Part shown: in pieces, positions 1 to 6,465 of the stretch
Position numbering within the stretch: position 1 is the stretch's first letter
Layout of the letters: the number at the start of each line of letters is the position of its first letter
From: an uncultured Mediterraneibacter sp.
GTDB lineage: Bacteria > Bacillota > Clostridia > Lachnospirales > Lachnospiraceae
Length of the DNA stretch: 10,857 bases
NCBI GenBank assembly: GCA_934309345.1
Contig: CAKRDD010000037.1
Location: 1 to 10,857, forward strand
Direction of reading: 5' to 3'
Notes under the pieces: model-generated
Told to the model about the DNA's origin: nothing
Seen by the model: the letters and a program-made list of their open reading frames with translations, nothing else
Database searches by the model: none
Program-made: the position numbers and the translations under genes

Positions 1-12
1 ATTTTCTTTTCT

Positions 13-22
13 CTCTCCCCTT
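13..22 (-). promoter_or_regulatory. Possible ribosome binding site for a gene beyond the left edge
   Basis: On the minus strand, just after the stop codon of the GH43 gene, the sequence reads AAGGGGAGAG, a good Shine-Dalgarno match. It is followed by an A-rich stretch ending in AAAAT at the window boundary. This suggests that the leftward operon continues with at least one more gene starting at or just outside position 1. The start codon itself cannot be seen, so this is inference from a single motif. Confidence 0.4.
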
Positions 23-28
23 TCTTCT

Positions 29-1093
29 TTATGGTCTCCATGCGTCCTTCCACTCAATCATCGGATATTCTCCATCCAATTTCAATGGCAACCAGACATA
101 ATCTGCAATAGAGGTATTCGCATTTCCAAGAAATGGGGCATCCATTGCAACTTTATAGTCTTCTTCTGTTGGATGGATTTCTGAATTATACTGGGAAGTA
201 ATCACACGTTCCAGACTTTCATATTTTTCTTTCGTCACCACGTATTCCGGTACCCAGCGGTCTGCCATCACAAGATACAGATCTTCTCGTTCAGGGTCAT
301 GGAACACATAAGAGATCTGACTATTGAACGACGCACTGCTTGAATCATCCCTATGTGGATTTCCCAATACTTCATAGGGACCAAGCGGAGTATCACTTAC
401 CGCGATCTCACTTGGATTTGGTATATATCCGATCATTCCACTGGTAAGGAGATAATGTTTCTCTTTATACACAAAGTGCGTACATGCTTCTCTTGTATAT
501 GGTGGTTTCAGTCCTGTAAACATATCCAGATACTCTCCCTGTACATCCAGAAAATCTTCTGTCAGTCCTGTTGAAATCACACCTGCATGATCATGTTCGA
601 AATACAGGTATCCCTTTCCGTTCTCATCCTGCCACAAATCAAAGTCTCCCACTGACGTATTAAACGGATGAAAATGATCTTTCTCCTTCTTATACGGTCC
701 AAGCAGATTTTCTGAGGTCATAATAAGAAAATAGCCATCTTCTTCACTCATTTTTATCCAGCAGACATATTTCTGCGTTTTCTTATTATACAGAATATGT
801 GGACGGTCTACATGTTTTGATGGGTGAAGGCTGGATTCCTTATCTTCTGTATCTGGTGGAATCACAAGACCTTCATCCTTCCAGTTGACCAGATCTTTAG
901 AAGAATAAAAACGGATTCCCCAGGTCCAGACTTCATCTTTCCCAGTTGTAAACTCTTTATTCTCTCCATACCAATAATAAGTCTCGTTCTCGTAAATCAT
1001 TCCGGCTCCATGTGCCTGAATACGTTTTCCTTCTGTATCCAGCATTATTTCTCCTGGATAAATCATTTTCTTTTCACTCATTTTCAATACCAT
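29..1093 (-). CDS. GH43 glycosidase, exo-beta-1,3-galactanase-like (subfamily 24 type)
   Basis: This 354-residue five-bladed beta-propeller glycosidase has no signal peptide, so it should act in the cytoplasm on imported oligosaccharides. The assignment rests on motifs typical of the GH43 exo-beta-1,3-galactanase group: QAHGAG (res 26-31), YYWYGE (39-44), a DRPHILYN stretch (97-104), TREA (200-203), SQISYVF (258-264), ADRW (277-280) and YVWLPL (332-337). By analogy with the fungal enzyme Pc1,3Gal43A, Glu202 would be the acid and Gln259 would sit at the unusual base position. The family usually has Glu-Arg-Pro where this protein has Asp97-Arg-Pro. It is the second visible gene of the leftward operon, 53 bp after the rhamnosidase. 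The start is uncertain: ATGs at 1093, 1081 and 1066 are all in frame, and the best Shine-Dalgarno sequence (AGGAGCAGAAGG) lies in a hairpin loop upstream. Exact linkage specificity is inferred; other GH43 activities remain possible. Confidence 0.85.
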   Translation of the reverse strand: MVLKMSEKKMIYPGEIMLDTEGKRIQAHGAGMIYENETYYWYGENKEFTTGKDEVWTWGIRFYSSKDLVNWKDEGLVIPPDTEDKESSLHPSKHVDRPHILYNKKTQKYVCWIKMSEEDGYFLIMTSENLLGPYKKEKDHFHPFNTSVGDFDLWQDENGKGYLYFEHDHAGVISTGLTEDFLDVQGEYLDMFTGLKPPYTREACTHFVYKEKHYLLTSGMIGYIPNPSEIAVSDTPLGPYEVLGNPHRDDSSSASFNSQISYVFHDPEREDLYLVMADRWVPEYVVTKEKYESLERVITSQYNSEIHPTEEDYKVAMDAPFLGNANTSIADYVWLPLKLDGEYPMIEWKDAWRP

Positions 1094-1098
1094 TTTTC

Positions 1099-1134
1099 AT
1101 GCTGTCAGACACCTTCTGCTCCTGACGACAGCAT
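1099..1134 (-). other. Intercistronic hairpin displaying the Shine-Dalgarno sequence
   Basis: Between the GH78 stop and the GH43 start lies a perfect 8-bp inverted repeat, ATGCTGTC / GACAGCAT, around a 20-nt loop. In the mRNA (minus strand) the loop contains AGGAGCAGAAGG, the only good ribosome-binding sequence for the downstream gene. There is no T-run after the stem, so it is not an intrinsic terminator. A folded stem would shorten the otherwise long distance between this sequence and the ATG at 1093. It could tune translation or act as a processing or stability element; neither role is proven. Confidence 0.4.
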
Positions 1135-1146
1135 TCACCTTCCATC

Positions 1147-3927
1147 TTATTCTTTTATACCTGAATCTAACCCTACTTTTACTTCAAACCGTCCATTTCC
1201 AAGTTCTTTTTCTGTTCCATCTGGCAACCTTAAGCATGCGGATGTATTTGCCGGAATCCGTCCGAAAATCTTCACTTTATTTTTATTCTTTTCCCATCTT
1301 AACTCAATGTTGCCATTTACACTGTGATAGGTTCCTTCTGCCCACATAAACGGACAGTCATACTCCGGTGCAATCAGGATCCTGTCATAACCAATTCCTG
1401 CATTCTGTACACCAAGAACTTTCCGGTACAGGAAATCTCCAACACAGCCGAACGCATAATGATTAAAGGAACAACCTGCCAGTTTCCCGTCTGGTCTTAC
1501 TGCATCCCAGTTTTCCCAGACTGTTGTTGCCCCCTGTTCCACTTCATAGAGCCAGGACGGACACTGCTTCTGAAGCAATACCTTCCATGCAGTATCTGCA
1601 TATCCATACTGACATAAGATATCAAGAATATGTGGGGTAGCCATAAAACCGGTATCCAGTCTAAATCCATTCTTTACTACAAGTTCATTCAGTCTTTCCG
1701 CAAGAAGTGGTTCTTTCTCCGGTGACACCATATGATGTCTCAATGCCAGAATATAATTTCCCTGCATCTCCTGCCCAAGCTTTCCATCATCCGATACATA
1801 TTCTTCTTCGAACGCCTGGCGGACTCTTTTTGCATAAGCGCGGTATTTCTCTGCATTCTCCATATTTCCCACTAATTCAGAAATTTCCGAAAACATATCT
1901 GCATCTGCTGCCAGCAGACTGCTTCCAACATAATTCATTGTAAGAAATGCAGAAGCCGGTCCATCGGTAAAGCCCTCTTCATTCACAACACTTGGAATAA
2001 TCCAGTCTCCAAAGTGAAATCCTGTATTGATCAGATAACGCTGGTTTTCAAGACTTCTTTCATCACAATTCTGTTCTGTCTGGAATCCCCCATAAGGAAC
2101 CGCTTCACCTGGAAGTTCATGTGCAGCACACTCCATGGAATGCATCCATTTCCCCATAGCCTCATAATTTACTTGAAGAACTTCTTTGTCTCCACAGAGT
2201 TGATACATCTGAAGTGGCAGTGTCAGTATGACATCCCCCCACCCAAGAGATCCTGTATCCCCCTGCTGTACATAATTTCTGATCTGTGGTACTGTTCCAA
2301 GAACATATCCGTTTTCCAGCTGATCCAGGCGAATACTGCGGAGCCAGTCTTCGTAAAAGGCTGTCATGTTCTGATTGAACAGTGCTGTTGCCCCATAGAC
2401 CACTACATCTCCTGTCCACCCTGCTTTTTCTCTTGTCGGACAATCCGTTGGAATCGTAATGTTATTCGAACGCTGGCTCCAGTAAATATTACTCTGCAGC
2501 TGATTGATCTGCTCATCCGAGCATTGGAAATTTCCTGTCACTTCATTTTCTGTACTGATTGCAAGAGCTGTGAAATCTTCTTTCTTCCAATCTGCTCCAC
2601 CAGTCACGCGCACATAGCGAAATCCATGATATGTAAAATGTGGCTCAAAAATCTCTTCCCGCTTCTCTCCGCAAATATAAATATCCTCTTGTGCCCTGCT
2701 TGTTCCGGCAAAAACATAAAAGAAATTTCCCTGACCATCAAGCATTTCTCCATGTTCAAATTTCACTTCTGTTCCATTTTCTTCCTGAATCTTCACCCGG
2801 ATAGTTCCTGCAAGATTCTGTCCAAAATCAACCACTGTTTCGCCATTCGGTGTAATAAATACGCTCTGTGCAGGAACTTCTTCAAATACCTTTGCCAGTG
2901 GACTGATCTGCGCTTCTGGTATTGGATTGTCCATTGTATGTGTTCTCACCGGAAACCACTTTTTATCATCATATTCTATCTTGGAAGGATCCCCGTCATA
3001 TCTTCTTGCATCATAGGTTTCACCTAAGAACAAATCCGCACTTCGTATCGGTCCATCAAAGGAATATTTCCAATTTTCATCAGAACACATGACTTGTTTT
3101 TTACCATTTTCATCTATCATCTCCAACTGGAGAAGTACTCCCGGTACTTCTCCATATTCACATCCGTGTCCAAGCGCAATCTTTCCTTTATACCATCCAT
3201 CTGCAACTGTTACAGAAACTGCATTCTCTCCATTTTGCACAAATTCATCCACATCGTAGACCTGATACTTTAGTCTTCTGTCATACGCTGTAAAACCTGG
3301 ATTCAATCGGCTGTCCGTCACTGACTTTCCATTGATCTTTACTTCATAAATACCATGTGAAGTCACATACAGACGGGCACGTTTCACAGATTTTCCCACC
3401 CTGAAAACACGGCGCATCTGTACTGCCGGATCATAGGGTTCCATCGGTAAAGCATCCCAGATATCCTCTTCTGTTTTCATTGCACTCATATCTCCGTGCA
3501 TCATTGCTTCTGTAATCTTCCGCCACTCTTTTTTGGCTTCATTCAGAGGATTCTGTAGTAATTGTGGCAATGGCTCCGGCTCCATCCACTTTGCTTTCCA
3601 GTCAGATTTATCAAAAAATGCTGTTTCAAAATGATTTTCTCCACTTTGAATCATTTCTTCTGTATTTGTCCACACAGTAATCTGATAATGATATACGGAT
3701 GTTGATTTTAACATTTCTCCCTGATAAGAAATAGCTGTAGTATCCGAGTTTTCCTGAACACCACTATCCCATACAATTACGTTCTTTTCATCCTTAACAA
3801 TAATTTGCCAGGCTGTCTGAAAGACATTGTTTTTTTCTGCATCAATCTCCCATGAAAATCTTGGATGTTGACAATCAATCGAAATCGGTTCTTTTACAAA
3901 TTCACAGGTTATATTTTGGATAAACAT
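1147..3927 (-). CDS. GH78 alpha-L-rhamnosidase
   Basis: This 926-residue enzyme removes terminal alpha-L-rhamnose by inversion, here without a signal peptide and so presumably inside the cell. The order is an N-terminal beta-sandwich part (FSWEI, near 25), the lectin-like GH78 N-domain (MRRVFRVG to about 290), a concanavalin-like domain (VVDFGQNLAG near 370), the (alpha/alpha)6 catalytic barrel and a C-terminal beta domain. The catalytic signature PTDCPTREKAGWTGD gives Asp495, Glu500 and Asp507, with the same spacing as Asp567, Glu572 and Asp579 of Bacillus RhaB. TTVWENWD supplies Glu805 and is followed by SFNHYAFG. About 45 residues (near 118-165) appear inserted between the first two domains. 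The reading frame is open up to an ATG at 4011, but the ATG at 3927 has an ideal GGAGG seven bases upstream and begins the conserved domain, so it is chosen. It is the first gene of the leftward operon, divergent from the AraC gene. Confidence 0.95.
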   Translation of the reverse strand: MFIQNITCEFVKEPISIDCQHPRFSWEIDAEKNNVFQTAWQIIVKDEKNVIVWDSGVQENSDTTAISYQGEMLKSTSVYHYQITVWTNTEEMIQSGENHFETAFFDKSDWKAKWMEPEPLPQLLQNPLNEAKKEWRKITEAMMHGDMSAMKTEEDIWDALPMEPYDPAVQMRRVFRVGKSVKRARLYVTSHGIYEVKINGKSVTDSRLNPGFTAYDRRLKYQVYDVDEFVQNGENAVSVTVADGWYKGKIALGHGCEYGEVPGVLLQLEMIDENGKKQVMCSDENWKYSFDGPIRSADLFLGETYDARRYDGDPSKIEYDDKKWFPVRTHTMDNPIPEAQISPLAKVFEEVPAQSVFITPNGETVVDFGQNLAGTIRVKIQEENGTEVKFEHGEMLDGQGNFFYVFAGTSRAQEDIYICGEKREEIFEPHFTYHGFRYVRVTGGADWKKEDFTALAISTENEVTGNFQCSDEQINQLQSNIYWSQRSNNITIPTDCPTREKAGWTGDVVVYGATALFNQNMTAFYEDWLRSIRLDQLENGYVLGTVPQIRNYVQQGDTGSLGWGDVILTLPLQMYQLCGDKEVLQVNYEAMGKWMHSMECAAHELPGEAVPYGGFQTEQNCDERSLENQRYLINTGFHFGDWIIPSVVNEEGFTDGPASAFLTMNYVGSSLLAADADMFSEISELVGNMENAEKYRAYAKRVRQAFEEEYVSDDGKLGQEMQGNYILALRHHMVSPEKEPLLAERLNELVVKNGFRLDTGFMATPHILDILCQYGYADTAWKVLLQKQCPSWLYEVEQGATTVWENWDAVRPDGKLAGCSFNHYAFGCVGDFLYRKVLGVQNAGIGYDRILIAPEYDCPFMWAEGTYHSVNGNIELRWEKNKNKVKIFGRIPANTSACLRLPDGTEKELGNGRFEVKVGLDSGIKE

Positions 3928-3933
3928 AAATTT

Positions 3934-3938
3934 CCTCC
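3934..3938 (-). promoter_or_regulatory. Ribosome binding site deciding the GH78 start
   Basis: The mRNA reads GTGGAGGAAATTTATG, with a full GGAGG at the standard distance from the ATG at 3927-3925. The longer in-frame ATG at 4011 has no comparable site, lies at the predicted promoter, and would add 28 residues of low-complexity leader. Confidence 0.85.
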
Positions 3939-3987
3939 ACTTATTCTCTAAAATCATACTAATTACTTTGGTTACCAGGAATATTAA

Positions 3988-4014
3988 TTTATTGTGAGTA
4001 TAAGATAACACGTC
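3988..4014. repeat. 27-nt leader block, copy 1 (GH78 promoter)
   Basis: This block matches 6409-6435 at 24 of 27 positions without gaps; both begin TTTATTGTGA and end CACGTC on the plus strand. It covers the predicted -10 elements of the GH78 promoter. The other copy sits in the leader of the transporter gene in the same orientation relative to transcription, so the two look like duplicated or co-evolving promoters. Confidence 0.75.
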
Positions 4015-4060
4015 TCCATGCTTTAATTATTGTAATATTAATTCAAATATTATAAAATTA
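3997..4060 (-). promoter_or_regulatory. Putative GH78 operon promoter with AraC-type operator
   Basis: On the minus strand there is an extended -10-like TGTTATCTT (4002-4010) overlapping a second candidate, TATACT (3997-4002). Neither has a good -35, which suggests a need for an activator. Upstream is a 14-mer, plus-strand TTATTGTAATATTA (4027-4040), that recurs at the other two leftward promoters. A degenerate copy lies exactly 20 bp further upstream (4047-4060), matching the TTATTGTAATTTTA form at 10 of 14 positions, though in AT-rich DNA. The intergenic region is shared with the divergent AraC gene, whose own promoter I could not place with confidence; several weak AT-rich -10-like hexamers occur at about 4050-4070. 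Confidence 0.55.
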
Positions 4061-4127
4061 GATATAAATTGAATATTTTCAGTATTGGAATTCCTTTCCC
4101 ATCAAATTCATTTTTCGGAGGTTATTT

Positions 4128-5327
4128 ATGATCCAGGATATTAAAGCATTTTGCAAATTATTTTATGAAGCCACTTTTCTCTCAATCAATTGCTATGATT
4201 ATGCATTGGATAAAAGTTATACTTATCCGGAAGATGCCGGGTTCAATATCATTGTAAATAATCCTTCCCCGGATTTTTTAAATTTCAAAAGGAATCCAGA
4301 CTACTTTGTTTCAGATTCTTTTACTTATTATGGTTATGTTGAATCATCCAGACGCGATTATTGTCTTATTGTCGGACCTGTCTTCAGTACACCAGTAACA
4401 GAATCAGATACACACAATTTTATGAAGGAATGGGCCATCGATGCTTCTTTTCATTCCCGCGTCTCACAGTTTTTACAAAGCATTCCACAGCAATCACTCT
4501 ATTCTTTTTTGAATGTTCTGGCTTATTTGCACTTCTGCATCAATGATGAAGTAATCTCTGTCAGTGAGCATTTCCAATTGGAAGGATTTGGTCAAACAGA
4601 TAAGATATCCAGCATTTACACTGAGAAAATAATGGAACTCAAAGAAACTCAAAGATATCATAATACCCATTTTTACGAAAAAGAAATGATGAAATATGTC
4701 CAGGATGGAGATGTCAGACGATTGAAAGAACTTCTCAACAACTCACAGAATCTTGTGGAGGGGATTGTCGCAGGCAACGCACTCAGGCAAAGGAAAAACA
4801 TTTTTATCACAACAGCAACACTTACCACCCGGGCAGCTATCCAGGGAGGAATGAACCTGGAAGAAGCCTATCAACTGGCTGATATTTACATTCAGGATTG
4901 TGAACACTCTCAAAATATCGCTTATATTGAAAAGCTCAGCTATTCTATGCTGATTGATTTTACAGAGCGTGTTGCAAAAGGGAAAATTCCAGGTGGAATG
5001 TCCAAAGAAATTTTTGATTGTGTCCAGTTCATCTCCCGCCATGTAAATGAAGCGATCCGGGTTGATGATGTCACGGAACATATCGGGAAAAGCCGCTCTT
5101 ATCTCACTAAAAAATTTAAGAAGGAACTTGGTTTCGATATCAGTAGTTTTATCATGCGCTGCAAGTTAGAAGAGTCCAAAAGTCTGCTTACCTTCACAGA
5201 AAAAAGCCTGAGCGAAATCAGCAGCTATCTCTGCTTCTCCTCCCAGGCTTATTTTCAGAATGTATTTAAAAAGAAATATGGAATTACTCCTACCCAATAC
5301 AGAAAACAAACGCAACAGATCTCTTAG
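4128..5327 (+). CDS. AraC-family transcriptional regulator
   Basis: This 399-residue cytoplasmic regulator has no membrane segments. The C-terminal AraC domain spans about residues 296-395. Its first helix-turn-helix is around IRVDDVTEHIGKSRSYLTKK, and the second ends in the family signature FSSQAYFQNVFKKKYGITPTQYR (read in parts: FSSQAYF at 370-376, YGITPTQYR at 384-392). The central part (about 180-285; KNIFITTATLTTRAAIQGG, then EEAYQLADIYI) is the helical segment common in Firmicutes AraC regulators. The N-terminal 140 residues probably form a ligand sensor, with a core near YCLIVGPVFSTPV (78-90); I cannot name the family. The start is supported by GGAGG at 4117-4121, six bases before the ATG. 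Divergence from the GH78 gene and repeated AraC-like operators in three leaders suggest it activates the locus when a sugar ligand is present (inference). Confidence 0.93.
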   Translation: MIQDIKAFCKLFYEATFLSINCYDYALDKSYTYPEDAGFNIIVNNPSPDFLNFKRNPDYFVSDSFTYYGYVESSRRDYCLIVGPVFSTPVTESDTHNFMKEWAIDASFHSRVSQFLQSIPQQSLYSFLNVLAYLHFCINDEVISVSEHFQLEGFGQTDKISSIYTEKIMELKETQRYHNTHFYEKEMMKYVQDGDVRRLKELLNNSQNLVEGIVAGNALRQRKNIFITTATLTTRAAIQGGMNLEEAYQLADIYIQDCEHSQNIAYIEKLSYSMLIDFTERVAKGKIPGGMSKEIFDCVQFISRHVNEAIRVDDVTEHIGKSRSYLTKKFKKELGFDISSFIMRCKLEESKSLLTFTEKSLSEISSYLCFSSQAYFQNVFKKKYGITPTQYRKQTQQIS

Positions 5328-5333
5328 TTCTGC

Positions 5334-6392
5334 TTATTTTACTGCTTCCTGTTTTCTTTTTGCGACCTCTTCTCTCATCTGAGGCAGCTTTTTCTCAAGA
5401 TCAAACCGGCTTACAAGAACATACATAACCACAAATGCAATCAACGGAACGATAAATGAAAATCCATAGATTGCCATCTTCGTAGCTTCCGGTGCAACAG
5501 AAAGGGTAGCATCATATCCTACTGCTGCAAGCATCCATCCAATCAGGGAACCTCCAACTCCGCTTCCTACTTTTCCGCCAAAACTGGAAGCACTGTTAGA
5601 GCATGCTACCATTTTTACACCATATTTATATTCATTGAAATCAATTGCCATTGTTGTCATAACTCCAACCAGACACATCATAGGAATTGTCGCAAATGTT
5701 GTAAAGCATCCAAGAACCATATATGCAGTGAAATTATTATGTAATAAAATCATCAATACATTGGAAATAATACCAATTCCGAAACTGAACTTCAATGTTC
5801 CAACCACTCCAAGTTTCTTAATCATCACCCCTACAAGGGCAAATCCAAGGAATGTAGGAATCAATCCAACTCCTCCAAGCAGACCTACCAGATTATCATT
5901 TCCGAAAATCCATTTGCAATAATAAGTCCCGGCTGCTGCTGTTGTTCCATAGAGAATGCATGCCAGCAGATTCACAATAAGAACAATCACCCAATATTTA
6001 TTATGAAATAATTTTATAATCGCTTCTCTGAAAGGAATCGCTTCTTCCTCTTCTTCAACCTTTTCAACCACTGTACCTGATTCGGTAGCAGTTTCTCTGC
6101 TTGTCAGATAAGCTATCCCAAAAGCTAAAATAATGAATAATCCAATAATTACTCCAAATTTAATCCATGCACTCTGTGTCCCTCCCAATGCATTTGTGAT
6201 TGGAATAATCAGAATTGCCATAATAAATCCTGCCACATAACCGGCTCCTGCTCTCCATGTGCCCATAATTCCACGTTCTTCCTGACTGTTTGTACGGACG
6301 GCCATCAAAGAGCCATATGGAATCGCTACTGCTGTATAAAGCACTGCTGATAATAAGATATTGGTTATAAGTGCGTAAGCAATCTTTGCCAT
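5334..6392 (-). CDS. GPH (MelB-like) sugar:cation symporter, N-terminally truncated
   Basis: This is a membrane carrier of the glycoside-pentoside-hexuronide family (melibiose and xyloside carriers), expected to bring in the oligosaccharides cut by the neighbouring enzymes. The 352 residues begin inside the family pattern 'kiaYa.iT..l....YT.v.IPYGSLMA', which normally starts near residue 100 of about 450. About nine hydrophobic helices are visible (near 4-30, 50-70, 78-97, 134-155, 168-192, 200-217, 222-250, 275-295, 305-328). The acidic loop EEEEEA (113-118) is the usual central loop. DFNEYKYG (251-258) and the glycine-rich FGGKVGSGVGGSLIGW are typical of the family. TM1-3, which in MelB include the cation-site aspartates, are absent. 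An in-frame TGA lies about 13 codons upstream, no other start codon occurs in between, and the intact end of the GH2 gene lies just beyond. It may be a decayed gene or an internally deleted one. Its stop is 6 bp from that of the convergent AraC gene. Confidence 0.8.
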   Translation of the reverse strand: MAKIAYALITNILLSAVLYTAVAIPYGSLMAVRTNSQEERGIMGTWRAGAGYVAGFIMAILIIPITNALGGTQSAWIKFGVIIGLFIILAFGIAYLTSRETATESGTVVEKVEEEEEAIPFREAIIKLFHNKYWVIVLIVNLLACILYGTTAAAGTYYCKWIFGNDNLVGLLGGVGLIPTFLGFALVGVMIKKLGVVGTLKFSFGIGIISNVLMILLHNNFTAYMVLGCFTTFATIPMMCLVGVMTTMAIDFNEYKYGVKMVACSNSASSFGGKVGSGVGGSLIGWMLAAVGYDATLSVAPEATKMAIYGFSFIVPLIAFVVMYVLVSRFDLEKKLPQMREEVAKRKQEAVK

Positions 6393-6408
6393 TTTCTCTT
6401 CTTTCTTT

Positions 6409-6435
6409 TTTATTGTGATTATAAAATATCACGTC
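6409..6435. repeat. 27-nt leader block, copy 2 (transporter promoter)
   Basis: This is the second copy of the block at 3988-4014, identical at 24 of 27 positions. It contains the plus-strand image of a consensus minus-strand TATAAT. The shared stretch stops short of the 14-mer operator, which nevertheless follows at almost the same distance in both leaders (38 and 39 bp from block start to motif start). Confidence 0.75.
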
Positions 6436-6460
6436 CTCTTTTCCATTTATTGTAAAATCA
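6418..6460 (-). promoter_or_regulatory. Putative internal promoter and operator for the GPH gene
   Basis: The 73-bp gap between the GH2 stop and the transporter ATG contains minus-strand TATAAT (6418-6423), an overlapping extended -10 form TGATATTTT (6423-6431) and the 14-mer TTATTGTAAAATCA (plus-strand reading, 6447-6460), which begins 19 bp inside the gap and ends six bases before the GH2 stop. Its geometry matches the GH78 and right-hand GH43 promoters. A convincing second half-site 20 bp further upstream is not present, because that DNA is the end of the GH2 coding sequence. The leader would be about 20 nt, with only a weak GAAGAG ribosome site. The transporter may therefore be transcribed both from the operon and from its own promoter. 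Confidence 0.5.
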
Positions 6461-6465
6461 TGCAT

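Noticed and set aside
2014..3027. 337-codon plus-strand frame opposite the GH78 gene
   Set aside because: Cysteine-, isoleucine- and serine-rich composition typical of an antisense shadow; the opposite strand encodes a clear GH78 with all motifs.
3989..4000. Additional TTATTGTGAGTA copy as an independent operator
   Set aside because: It lies on top of the likely -10 and has a weaker match; it is better explained as part of the 27-nt block shared with the transporter leader.
3928..4011. In-frame 28-residue N-terminal extension of the GH78 gene starting at 4011
   Set aside because: It has no ribosome site, overlaps the predicted promoter and 27-nt block, and the internal ATG at 3927 has an ideal GGAGG and begins the conserved domain.
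6160..6465. 101-codon minus-strand frame starting just after the GH2 stop
   Set aside because: It overlaps the transporter gene in another frame, its first part is the promoter region, and the protein resembles nothing; it is a shadow frame.
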